A stretch of 64,000 nucleotides of DNA from Thalassotalea agarivorans (lineage in GTDB: Bacteria; Pseudomonadota; Gammaproteobacteria; Enterobacterales; Alteromonadaceae). Below, piece by piece: positions 8,128-15,012 of the stretch. A program made the translations under genes and the position numbers. Under the pieces are notes generated by a model that worked only from the letters and a program-made list of their open reading frames with translations, made no database searches and was not told the DNA's origin. Numbering within the stretch: the first letter of the stretch is position 1; each line of letters begins with the position of its first letter. The stretch is taken from NCBI RefSeq assembly GCF_030295955.1, contig NZ_AP027363.1, forward strand, positions 1,674,001-1,738,000, given 5' to 3'.

Positions 8128-9638
8128 ATATATGGACTTCATTAGCGCCAGAGAATTTAATCAACTTAGCCATCGCGTTGCCGTTAATCGGTGCATGCCT
8201 CGTTGTTGCTTTAAGACGCTTTCCTAACATACGTGAAGGAGCATCTATTACGACAGGGATAGTGTTATTTACGGTAGTATTGGCTATTACCGACAACACC
8301 TTCAATCAAGTCAACATGTCGACCCAATGGGCAACGATATTACCTGGTTTAGATATTGCCTTCGATGTTGAACCGCTTGGTGTCGTGTTTGCTTTGGTCG
8401 CTAGCTTTTTATGGGTAATAACCACCATATATGCTATTGGCTATATGAGAGGTCACAACGAAAGCAATCAAACGCGATTTTTCTGCTGTTTTGCTTTAGC
8501 AATAAGCACGGTAATGGCAATTTGTTTCTCATCTAACTTGCTGACTTTATTCATATTTTATGAACTACTCACCTTATCTACTTATCCGCTGGTTACTCAC
8601 GCAGGAACCGAAGAGGCTAAACGAGGCGGCCGAGTTTATTTAGGTATATTGTTAACCACCTCTATTGCCTTTTTGTTGTTTGCTATTTTGGGCACCTGGA
8701 TGGCAACAGGCAATTTAGATTTTACGCCAGGTGGAATCTTTACCGCAGAGCAACCGAAAGAGTTAGTAGCGATTCTTCTAGTACTGTTTTGTTATGGTAT
8801 ATGTAAAGCAGCGTTAATGCCTTTTCACCGCTGGTTGCCAGCGGCAATGGTTGCCCCTACCCCTGTCAGTGCGCTATTGCACGCAGTGGCGGTAGTAAAA
8901 GCTGGTGTATTTAGCATCTTAAAAATAGCGATTTATATATTCGGCATCGACAATTTGAAAGATATTGCGACAACCGACATCATGCTATATATCGCCGCAG
9001 CCACAGTGCTATTGTCGTCACTCGTTGCCATGACCAAAGACAATCTTAAAGCACGTTTGGCTTATTCTACTGTAAGCCAATTAAGCTATATCATAGTGGG
9101 TGCTTTGCTCGCATCATCTATTGCAGCAGCAGGCGCGACCTTGCATATTGTGACTCATGCGGTGGGTAAAATAACCTTGTTCTTTTGTGCTGGCGCAATC
9201 ATGGTTGCAGCCCATAAGAAGAATGTCAGCGAATTAGTCGGTATTGGTAGAAAAATGCCAATCACTATGATTGCTTTTGCTATTGGCGCAATGAGCATCA
9301 TTGGGTTACCACCAATGGCAGGAACATGGAGCAAATGGTACCTGATAATTGGCGCGCTAGAATCTGAAAAGATGATTATTATGATTGTACTTACCATTAG
9401 TACTTTGCTTAATGTCGCCTATTTGTTGCCTATTCCTATTAAAGCTTTCTTTTACCCAACGGAAGATAAACCTGAGCCTTGGCGGTGGGATCAAGTTAAA
9501 GAAGCACCTTTATCTAGCTTAATTGCCATGATTGTTACTGCCTCACTGTGCATAGTGTTGTTCTTCTTTGGGCAAGGCATTATAGATTTAATTAATTTGA
9601 TACCTGACGTGTCTACGCAAATAAAAGGACAGTCATAA
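8124..9638 (+). CDS. Second NuoL/M/N-like antiporter subunit
   Basis: The 504-residue protein is a paralogue of the upstream D subunit. It keeps the membrane glutamate (LFIFYELLTLSTYPLV, about 140-155) and a lysine in GICKAALMPFHRWLPAAMVAP (about 230-250). The segment HAVGKITLFFCAGAI contains a further helix lysine. Its place after mnhD and before two more membrane genes suggests it is a second proton-channel module of the same complex. It is usually annotated as subunit D or A in related genomes; I leave the symbol blank. Confidence 0.88.
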   Translation: MNIWTSLAPENLINLAIALPLIGACLVVALRRFPNIREGASITTGIVLFTVVLAITDNTFNQVNMSTQWATILPGLDIAFDVEPLGVVFALVASFLWVITTIYAIGYMRGHNESNQTRFFCCFALAISTVMAICFSSNLLTLFIFYELLTLSTYPLVTHAGTEEAKRGGRVYLGILLTTSIAFLLFAILGTWMATGNLDFTPGGIFTAEQPKELVAILLVLFCYGICKAALMPFHRWLPAAMVAPTPVSALLHAVAVVKAGVFSILKIAIYIFGIDNLKDIATTDIMLYIAAATVLLSSLVAMTKDNLKARLAYSTVSQLSYIIVGALLASSIAAAGATLHIVTHAVGKITLFFCAGAIMVAAHKKNVSELVGIGRKMPITMIAFAIGAMSIIGLPPMAGTWSKWYLIIGALESEKMIIMIVLTISTLLNVAYLLPIPIKAFFYPTEDKPEPWRWDQVKEAPLSSLIAMIVTASLCIVLFFFGQGIIDLINLIPDVSTQIKGQS

Positions 9639-9893
9639 ATGAATAACGAACAAGAAAAGCCGGACTTTTTTGATAAGCCCGACAATATAAAAAAGATACT
9701 ACGAGTTTTCTACGCCATTTGTATCTTGTTGGTTGTCGCTGATTTTATCGTTCACCGACATATTTACCATAGTTGGGAAAATATCCCTGCGTTCTACGCT
9801 ATATACGGTTTTGTTGGCTGCGTACTATTAGTATTGTTAGCAAAGGTCATGCGTAAGCTACTGATGCGAGAGGAAGACTACTATGATAAGTAG
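9639..9893 (+). CDS. Small two-helix protein of Mrp-like operon
   Basis: The 84-residue protein has a charged N-terminus (residues 1-20), two predicted helices (about 24-40 and 49-66) and a polar C-terminus ending EEDYYDK. It starts directly after the stop of the second D-type subunit and overlaps the third by 11 bases, so it is almost certainly a real, co-translated operon member. I do not recognise a named domain. From context it is probably an accessory membrane subunit of the antiporter complex. Confidence 0.8.
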   Translation: MNNEQEKPDFFDKPDNIKKILRVFYAICILLVVADFIVHRHIYHSWENIPAFYAIYGFVGCVLLVLLAKVMRKLLMREEDYYDK

Positions 9894-11607
9894 CCTACCC
9901 CTACTTCCACCATTTGTACCTCTGCTTATTGGTGCACTTGCCGCTATTTTCCTGCGTGGCCACTTGCGCAGTGCCATAATGCTACTGGCGCCAATTTGGG
10001 GTGCCTTGCAGTTAGCTGGATTTAATGACGGTGTATTTTTAGCTATTGAATTTATGGGCTACGAGCTAGAACCCGTGCGCGTAGATAAGCTAAGCATTAT
10101 GTTTGGTTATCTTTTCCATTTGGCAGCCTTTATTGCTGTGGTATATGCCCTGCATGTAAAAGATACGTTGCAGCATGTCATGGGGCTTAGCTATGCAGCT
10201 GCCGCCGTTGGCGCTGTATTTGCAGGTGACCTACTAACCTTATTCGTGTTTTGGGAATTGCTTGCGCTAACGTCTGTATTTCTTATTTGGGCTAGACGTA
10301 CCAAACGTGCCTATAGCGCGGGTATGCGTTACCTCATCTTAAAAGTGCTTTCTGGTGTGCTTTTATTAGCAGGTGCAATAATCTTTATCTATCACACAGG
10401 TAGCGCTAAGTTTAGTGAAATTGGTTTAGAACATGACGGAATGTTGCAACTTGGTGCTTGGTTAATTTTCATTGCCTTTGGTATTAAATGTGCGTTCCCT
10501 TTCGTTCACAATTGGTTGACAGATGCTTACCCCGAAGCAACGCCAACAGGAACAATATTTTTGGCGTCTTTCACAACAAAAGTCGCTGTGTACGCCCTTG
10601 CTCGAGGCTACCCTGGTACGGAACTTCTAGTTTGGATTGGCGTAACCATGGCTTGTTTTCCAATATTCTACGCCGTAATAGAAAACGATTTACGCCGCGT
10701 TCTAGCGTACAGCATGATCAACCAAGTAGGCTTTATGGTTGTAGGTATTGGTATTGGCACATCTTTAGCGTTAAATGGCGCTGTTGCACATGCGTTTAAT
10801 GATGTTGTTTTTAAAGGCTTATTGATGATGAGTATGGGCGCTGTGCTTCACATGACCGGTAAAATCAATGGCTCAGAACTCGGCGGTTTATACAAGAGCA
10901 TGCCAAAGACAACCATTTTGTGTATTGTCGGTGCCGCGTCAATTTCAGCATTCCCATTGTTTAGCGGTTTTGTCTCAAAGTCGATGATTATGAGCGCGGC
11001 TATCGCAGAAAGTTATGATGTCGTGTGGTTATTGTTGTTATTCGCTGCCGCGGGTGTATTCCATCATGCCGGTATCAAAATCCCTTACTTCGCGTTTTTC
11101 GCACATGATTCGGGTATCCGCACCACTGAACCACCTAAAAACATGCTGCTAGCCATGGCTATAGCCGCTACCTTGTGTATCTTGATTGGTAGCTTCCCTG
11201 CCCATACAGTTTATGCATTGCTGCCGTGGGAAGCAGATTATCAGCCATACGATATAACGCATGTGCTAACACAGCTTCAACTTTTGTTTTTCTCGGCGCT
11301 AGCGTTTGTTTGGTTGAACTTAAGACATATGTATCCGCCAGAATTGCCGTCGACTAACTTAGATTCTGATTGGCTCTATCGTAAGCTCATGCCAAATATC
11401 GCAGTACCTGTGTTTAATCGCATCTCTGCTGCATTGACTTCAGTGGAAGAAAAGGCAAAAGGCAGTATCGACAAGCTGATCAATAGTTCTTACGACAAAG
11501 AAAAAGATCAGCCTAAAGGTTTTCTGGCACAGCTTTGGCCAACAGAAACCATGGTACTTTGGGTAGCCGTATTGCTTGCCGGTATGTTGCTGTTTAATTA
11601 CTTGTAG
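9883..11607 (+). CDS. Third NuoL/M/N-like antiporter subunit
   Basis: This 574-residue protein is a diverged member of the same family as the two D-type subunits. The conserved glutamate is in FVFWELLALTSVFLIW (about residues 118-133) and the lysine in GIKCAFPFVHNWLTDAYPEATP (about 204-225). A C-terminal extension of about 120 residues includes an amphipathic, charged stretch (about 485-545) before a final helix, somewhat like the lateral helix of NuoL, although that comparison is only by eye. It is the last gene of the operon and is followed by a strong terminator. Confidence 0.87.
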   Translation: MISSLPLLPPFVPLLIGALAAIFLRGHLRSAIMLLAPIWGALQLAGFNDGVFLAIEFMGYELEPVRVDKLSIMFGYLFHLAAFIAVVYALHVKDTLQHVMGLSYAAAAVGAVFAGDLLTLFVFWELLALTSVFLIWARRTKRAYSAGMRYLILKVLSGVLLLAGAIIFIYHTGSAKFSEIGLEHDGMLQLGAWLIFIAFGIKCAFPFVHNWLTDAYPEATPTGTIFLASFTTKVAVYALARGYPGTELLVWIGVTMACFPIFYAVIENDLRRVLAYSMINQVGFMVVGIGIGTSLALNGAVAHAFNDVVFKGLLMMSMGAVLHMTGKINGSELGGLYKSMPKTTILCIVGAASISAFPLFSGFVSKSMIMSAAIAESYDVVWLLLLFAAAGVFHHAGIKIPYFAFFAHDSGIRTTEPPKNMLLAMAIAATLCILIGSFPAHTVYALLPWEADYQPYDITHVLTQLQLLFFSALAFVWLNLRHMYPPELPSTNLDSDWLYRKLMPNIAVPVFNRISAALTSVEEKAKGSIDKLINSSYDKEKDQPKGFLAQLWPTETMVLWVAVLLAGMLLFNYL

Positions 11608-11625
11608 TTTAGGAAGCTCAGTGAT

Positions 11626-11651
11626 AAAGCCCACGTTATGCGGGCTTTTTT
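11626..11651 (+). terminator. Terminator of the antiporter operon
   Basis: A 7-bp stem (AAAGCCC at 11626-11632 with GGGCTTT at 11642-11648) is followed by a run of T residues on the + strand, 19 bp after the last antiporter stop codon. Confidence 0.8.
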
Positions 11652-11719
11652 GTGCATGGCGGGTATATACATGGATGTATGGTGTGTCGAATGTTCACAA
11701 GGATGTGTTGTTCGACGAT

Positions 11720-11838
11720 GCACATGGATGTGCGGTATGCCTAACACAGATAGGGAAATCATGTTAGGCGAGATAGTTTATCGAACAAAGCCCATAAAAA
11801 AAGCCTGCTAACTTAGCGGGCTTCTCTTATGTGGCGGT
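11720..11838. repeat. Repeat module copy 1 (two GGA hairpins plus terminator)
   Basis: This block of about 119 bp recurs at 12112-12230 with roughly 90% identity. It contains hairpin GCAC-ATGGAT-GTGC, a second hairpin closed by CCTAACA/TGTTAGG, the string GAGATAG, the string CGAACAAAGCCCATAAAAAAA, a terminator and TGGCGG. The last six bases equal the complement of the tRNA-Ser 3' end. Confidence 0.75.
11796..11823 (-). terminator. Terminator-like hairpin, copy 1
   Basis: The stem AAGCCTGCTAA with TTAGCGGGCTT (11801-11823) has a run of A residues to its left, which is a U-tract for leftward transcription. Confidence 0.55.
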
Positions 11839-11841
11839 TAT

Positions 11842-11904
11842 GTACATGGATGTACTGTATGTCTAACGCAGATAAGGATATCTTGTTAGATGAGATAGGG
11901 ATTT
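11842..11904. repeat. Diverged repeat module with tRNA-Ser 3' fragment
   Basis: A third, diverged copy of the two-hairpin module is seen (GTAC-ATGGAT-GTAC, then TCTAAC/GTTAGA). It ends in TGAGATAGGGATTT (11891-11904), an exact 14-base copy of the tRNA-Ser 3' region found at 12231-12244. The module therefore sits between a TGGCGG (11832-11837) and a tRNA 3' fragment, as if a hairpin pair had been inserted into a decayed tRNA copy. Confidence 0.65.
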
Positions 11905-12070
11905 AATGAAATACGTCCTTGTAATTCACCCTACTGGGCGAACAAGTTCGTTCAAATTTACTCGACGTGAAGGGATTCACTAATGTCGCTTTGATACATG
12001 GATGTATTGCTGCGACGCGATAAATTTGTGAACCCTTTTACGGGTTCCATCCCTACTCTGCAGATACAAA

Positions 12071-12094
12071 AAAGCCTGCTAAAAAGCAGGCTTT
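12071..12094. terminator. Terminator-like hairpin between modules
   Basis: A perfect 10-bp stem (AAAGCCTGCT with AGCAGGCTTT) with a four-base loop, an A-run on the left and some T on the right, could act in either direction. Confidence 0.55.
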
Positions 12095-12111
12095 CTATGT
12101 ATGGCGGTTAT

Positions 12112-12230
12112 GCACATGGATGTGCGGTATGCCTAACACAGATAAGGAGATCACGTTAGGCGAGATAGACTATCGAACAAAGCCCATAAAAAAAGCCCGC
12201 TAAGCTTAGCGGGCTTCTCTTATATGGCGG
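12112..12230. repeat. Repeat module copy 2 (two GGA hairpins plus terminator)
   Basis: This is the second copy of the 11720-11838 block, shifted by about 392 bp. The first hairpin is identical, the second keeps the CCTAAC/GTTAGG stem with an AAGGAG loop, and the terminator is here a perfect palindrome. Its right end runs into the real tRNA-Ser 3' end. Confidence 0.75.
12188..12216 (-). terminator. Terminator of tRNA-Ser
   Basis: A perfect 12-bp inverted repeat at 12193-12216 is preceded on its left by seven A residues, giving a U-tract for leftward transcription directly downstream of the tRNA. Confidence 0.8.
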
Positions 12231-12315
12231 TGAGATAGGGATTTGAACCCTAGAGGGGCTACAAACCCCTGCCGGTTTTCAAGACCGGTGCTTTCGACCA
12301 CTCAGCCATCTCACC
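12225..12315 (-). tRNA. serT: tRNA-Ser (anticodon UGA)
   Basis: Read on the minus strand, the 91-base gene has acceptor arms GGTGAGA and TCTCACC, then G and an encoded CCA. The D arm is GGCTGAGTGG, the anticodon stem-loop ACCGG-TCTTGAAAA-CCGG gives anticodon TGA, the long variable arm is typical of serine tRNAs, and the T arm contains GGTTCAAATCC. The E. coli serT gene also lies beside yccA and tusE, which are close by here. Its terminator lies just downstream, and its 5' 18 bases are duplicated upstream in tandem repeats. Confidence 0.97.
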
Positions 12316-12627
12316 ATAAAAATTGTCGTATCATCGATCGGTATAAACACATCCCTGATGATCGGCACCCAATCCTTTCGTCCATGAAAGTCTGCCATAA
12401 TCTGAAAAAGCAGTGCTTTTTCCGAGCGATTCTGGCCCACTCAGCCATCTCACCATACAAATTGTCGTATCAAAGATCGGTTTAAACACATCCCTGATGA
12501 TCGGCACCCAATCCTTTCGTCCATGAAAGTCTGCCATAATCTGAAAAAGCAGTGCTTTTTCCGGGCGATTCTGGCCCACTCAGCCATCTCACCATAAAAA
12601 TTGTTGTATCAACGATTGGTATAAACT
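12298..12627 (-). repeat. 139-bp tandem repeats carrying the tRNA-Ser 5' end
   Basis: Two full units (12298-12436 and 12437-12575) and a partial third (12576 to about 12627) follow each other with a period of 139 bp. The full units differ at about five positions. Each begins with the 18 bases that form the tRNA-Ser 5' end (12298-12315, 12437-12454, 12576-12593). Each full unit also has a perfect 9+1+9 inverted repeat rich in A and T (12404-12422 and 12543-12561) and, on the minus strand, a hairpin CTTTC-ATGGAC-GAAAG (12375-12390 and 12514-12529). The layout recalls the tRNA-linked repeats of the E. coli tyrT locus, but here the 5' end is copied upstream. Confidence 0.85.
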
Positions 12628-12820
12628 CAAATCATACAGCTGATAGCATAAAGCCTTAAGCTAATGACTATTCTTCGCTTTCAATCGTTGAAAGCACGCG
12701 CATATTAAAACGCTATAATTGCCTTGTAAAGTCCTAATATGTAAAACTAAAACTGTTTGCACTAAAAGTAAGCAAATTGGTTAAAGTTTATTAACTTAGC
12801 AATGTAACACAAGGAATAAC
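12628..12820. other. Intergenic region between serT repeats and tag
   Basis: This stretch should hold the promoters of tag (rightward) and possibly of the tRNA (leftward). A TATAAT box is visible at 12714-12719 on the + strand, but no good -35 box stands at the right distance. I see no gene here. Confidence 0.4.
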
Positions 12821-13420
12821 ATGTCCGATCAACAAAAATGTCGTTGTCCGTGGGCTGACCCATCGAAACTTGATTATGTGGCTTATCACGATGAAGAATG
12901 GGGCGTGCCAGTATATGATGATAAAAAGTTATTTGAGTTTTTAATCCTTGAATCTGCGCAAGCAGGATTAAGTTGGTACACCATATTAAAACGTCGCGAT
13001 GGCTACAGACAGGCATTTGCAGACTTTGATGTTGAAGAGGTTGCTAGCTATACCGCAGCGGATGTTGAGCGCTTGGTACAAGATACGCGTATTATTCGTA
13101 ATCGTGCAAAAATAGAGGCGGCAATAAATAACGCTAAGTGTTTCATCGCCATTCAAAAAGAATTTGGCTCTTTTAGCCACTACATGTGGTCTTTTGTTGA
13201 TCATAAGCCTATCGTTAATCGTATAGAAGGTATGGGCGACTACCCTGCTACTAGTGAAATTTCAGACAAGTGGTCTAAAGATTTAAAGAAACGTGGTTTT
13301 AAATTTGTCGGTTCGACGATTTGTTACGCTCACATGCAAGCTTGCGGCATGGTAAATGACCATATTTTGACCTGTTATCGCAGACAACAGATAATTGACA
13401 GTTATTCACTTGTAAATTAG
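12821..13420 (+). CDS. tag: DNA-3-methyladenine glycosylase I
   Basis: The 199-residue protein is a full-length Tag enzyme, which removes 3-methyladenine from alkylated DNA. The zinc ligands of the E. coli enzyme correspond to a Cys near residue 9, His23 (YHDEEWG), and the C-terminal NDHILTC pair (His and Cys four apart). The catalytic-site glutamate is E44 in LESAQAGLSWYTIL. It is transcribed singly, 108 bp before yccA. Confidence is high from the motif set. Confidence 0.96.
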   Translation: MSDQQKCRCPWADPSKLDYVAYHDEEWGVPVYDDKKLFEFLILESAQAGLSWYTILKRRDGYRQAFADFDVEEVASYTAADVERLVQDTRIIRNRAKIEAAINNAKCFIAIQKEFGSFSHYMWSFVDHKPIVNRIEGMGDYPATSEISDKWSKDLKKRGFKFVGSTICYAHMQACGMVNDHILTCYRRQQIIDSYSLVN

Positions 13421-13461
13421 AAATTTAGCGTGCAATAATAACGTTACTTTTTATTTAAAAA

Positions 13462-13495
13462 GGTTGAACTTTTTAAGTTTGGCCCCATCTATAAT
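13462..13495 (+). promoter_or_regulatory. Heat-shock (sigma-32) type promoter of yccA
   Basis: TTGAA at 13464-13468 and CCCCATCT at 13483-13490 are separated by 14 bases, which matches the sigma-32 consensus (CTTGAA, CCCCATnT). A TATAAT overlaps the right edge (13490-13495), but no suitable sigma-70 -35 box accompanies it. Confidence 0.6.
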
Positions 13496-13528
13496 TACAA
13501 GCAAACAAATATATTTTAAGGAATATGT

Positions 13529-14200
13529 ATGCAACCTAATATGAGTTATCAATCAGCGAGTCAAAGTACTACGCTAGAAATCAATAAAGTGTTGAAGAAC
13601 ACTTATATGATGCTAGCTATGACACTAGCATTTAGTGCCTTAACGGCGTTTATCTCTATGGCTGTTGGCGTTGGATTTGGTGCTTCTCAACTAATGGGCC
13701 TTGGCGCTATCGCTATGGTTTGGTTTGTTATCCCACGTGTTGTAAACAAACCATCAGGCATTATTTGGGTGTTCGCATTTACAGGCCTTCTAGGTGCCTC
13801 ATTAGGCCCACTTATCGCTTACTACACAGCATCAACGGCAGGGACTGAAATCTTAATCCAAGCACTTGGTGGCACAGCGTTAATCTTCTTCGCACTATCT
13901 GGTTATGCATTAACGTCTAAGAAAGACTTCTCTTTCATGGGAGGCATGCTAGCAGTAGGTGCAGTTGTATTAATCATCGGTGTTATTGCGAATATCTTCT
14001 TAGCTATTCCTGCTTTAAGCCTAGCAATTAGCGCATTATTCATGTTCTTCAGCTCAGCAATCATCTTGTACCAAACAAGTGAGATTATCCACGGTGGTGA
14101 GCGCAACTACTTGAATGCAACTGTGACGCTTTACTTAAGTATCTACAACATTTTTGTTAGCTTGTTACACTTGTTATCTGCTTTTGGTGGCGATGAGTAA
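13529..14200 (+). CDS. yccA: Bax inhibitor-1 / YccA family membrane protein
   Basis: The 223-residue protein has seven predicted helices and the family's closing pattern ILYQTSEIIHGGERNYLNATVTLYLSIYNIF (about residues 180-210), which includes the conserved acidic residues of the BI-1 family. In E. coli, YccA is a substrate and modulator of the membrane protease FtsH. The putative sigma-32 promoter upstream fits such a role. A terminator follows and separates it from tusD. The neighbours serT and tusE match the E. coli gene neighbourhood. Confidence 0.92.
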   Translation: MQPNMSYQSASQSTTLEINKVLKNTYMMLAMTLAFSALTAFISMAVGVGFGASQLMGLGAIAMVWFVIPRVVNKPSGIIWVFAFTGLLGASLGPLIAYYTASTAGTEILIQALGGTALIFFALSGYALTSKKDFSFMGGMLAVGAVVLIIGVIANIFLAIPALSLAISALFMFFSSAIILYQTSEIIHGGERNYLNATVTLYLSIYNIFVSLLHLLSAFGGDE

Positions 14201-14225
14201 TTTGTATTAAATTCATGTTATTATA

Positions 14226-14252
14226 AAGCCTCGCATAGTCGAGGCTTTTTTA
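14226..14252 (+). terminator. Terminator of yccA
   Basis: Stem AAGCCTCG with CGAGGCTT (14226-14247) is followed by a T-run. tusD begins only 18 bp later, so some transcription of tusDCBE may pass through it. Confidence 0.75.
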
Positions 14253-14269
14253 TTTCTGACGGAGACACA

Positions 14270-14635
14270 ATGGCAAACTTTGTTGTTATGGTGACAACGC
14301 CCCCCTATTCTCATTTAACTGCTACGGCATTGGAATTTTGTCGTTCGCTTGTCGCATCTGAACATACCTTAACCGGCGTGTTTTTTTATCAAGACGGTGT
14401 GCTTAATGCTGCGCAAAATCAATTGGTCGCTAGTGACGAATTTAATGCATTGTCTCAATGGCAAACATTGCATCAACAGCATCAAATACCACTGCATCTA
14501 TGCATCACAGCTGCAGAGAAAAGAGGTTTAAGTGACGAAAACGCGTTGTCATTGGCTAACAGCGATTTTGTTATTTCTGGTCTTGGGCAGTTTGCGGAAA
14601 TGAGTATTGACGCAGATCGTGTGATTCAACTATAG
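14270..14635 (+). CDS. tusD: Sulfur relay protein TusD
   Basis: The 121-residue protein is a DsrE-family subunit of the TusBCD complex, which passes sulfur from TusA to TusE for 2-thiolation of tRNA wobble uridine. The active-site cysteine is C78 (PLHLCITAAEKRG), the same position as in E. coli. FFYQDGV at about 38-44 and SGLGQFAEM at 104-112 are family landmarks. It begins the tusDCBE operon. Confidence 0.95.
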   Translation: MANFVVMVTTPPYSHLTATALEFCRSLVASEHTLTGVFFYQDGVLNAAQNQLVASDEFNALSQWQTLHQQHQIPLHLCITAAEKRGLSDENALSLANSDFVISGLGQFAEMSIDADRVIQL

Positions 14636-14643
14636 GCGCCACT

Positions 14644-15009
14644 ATGCACAAAGTTAAACAAGTAGCCATTTTAAACGCCGTCGCCCCATTGGCATTACAT
14701 GACAGCAAAGACGCGTTAGACTTAGCCTTAATTTTTGGTACCTATGAGCAGCAAACCGCCATGTTTTTTCAAGGTGATGGCGTTTATCAGGTAATGGCCA
14801 ATCAGCAACCAGAAACCTTAGGTATAAAAAATCATTTAAAAACGTACGCTGCACTGCCATTTTATGATGTTGAGACCTTCTATGTTTGCGAAGAGTCGTT
14901 AAATAAACGTCAGCTAGAACCTAACTTCACCGTACCAGGAGCAAAGGTATTAAACAAAACAGACTTTGCTCAGGCGTTAACGCAGTATGATTTACTTTTT
15001 AGGTTTTAA
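14644..15009 (+). CDS. tusC: Sulfur relay protein TusC
   Basis: The 121-residue DsrF-like protein follows tusD after eight bases. Landmarks are the segment LDLALIFGTYEQQTAMFFQGDGVYQ at about 26-50 and FYVCEESL at 80-87. It is a structural partner in the TusBCD heterohexamer. Confidence 0.93.
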   Translation: MHKVKQVAILNAVAPLALHDSKDALDLALIFGTYEQQTAMFFQGDGVYQVMANQQPETLGIKNHLKTYAALPFYDVETFYVCEESLNKRQLEPNFTVPGAKVLNKTDFAQALTQYDLLFRF

Positions 15010-15012
15010 CTC

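Larger units (their letters stand above)
11667..12160 (+). ncRNA. Candidate structured RNA region: ten hairpins with ANGGAN loops
   Basis: Ten short inverted repeats lie here, all with a six-base ANGGAN loop on the + strand. Positions: 11667-11680, 11686-11716, 11720-11733, 11740-11768, 11842-11855, 11862-11890, 11967-11980, 11985-12016, 12112-12125 and 12132-12160. Loops are ATGGAT (five), AAGGAT (two), AGGGAA, AGGGAT and AAGGAG. Stems differ in sequence but stay complementary (for example GCAC/GTGC, GTAC/GTAC, ATAC/GTAT). A(N)GGA in a hairpin loop is the established CsrA/RsmA binding motif, and the pairing of hairpins resembles the TwoAYGGAY RNA motif. Whether the region is transcribed as one RNA is unknown: no clear promoter is visible, and the best terminators here face the other strand. 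Confidence 0.5.

Noticed and set aside
10488-10799. A 103-codon frame within the last antiporter gene
   Set aside because: It is an out-of-frame shadow of a gene with strong motifs.
12243-12485. An 80-codon + strand frame starting inside tRNA-Ser
   Set aside because: It overlaps the tRNA and repeats, has no ribosome site, and no recognisable sequence.
12331-12579. An 82-codon minus-strand frame across the tandem repeats
   Set aside because: It spans the 139-bp repeats, reads the same DNA in two frames, and contains tRNA 5' fragments, so it is a by-product of the repeat.
11667-12627. A CRISPR array
   Set aside because: Repeats are palindromic hairpins and long tandem units without uniform spacers, and no cas genes are present.
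12714-12719. TATAAT as a tag promoter -10 box
   Set aside because: The position 17 bases upstream reads AAAGCA, a poor -35 match, so I do not call a promoter.
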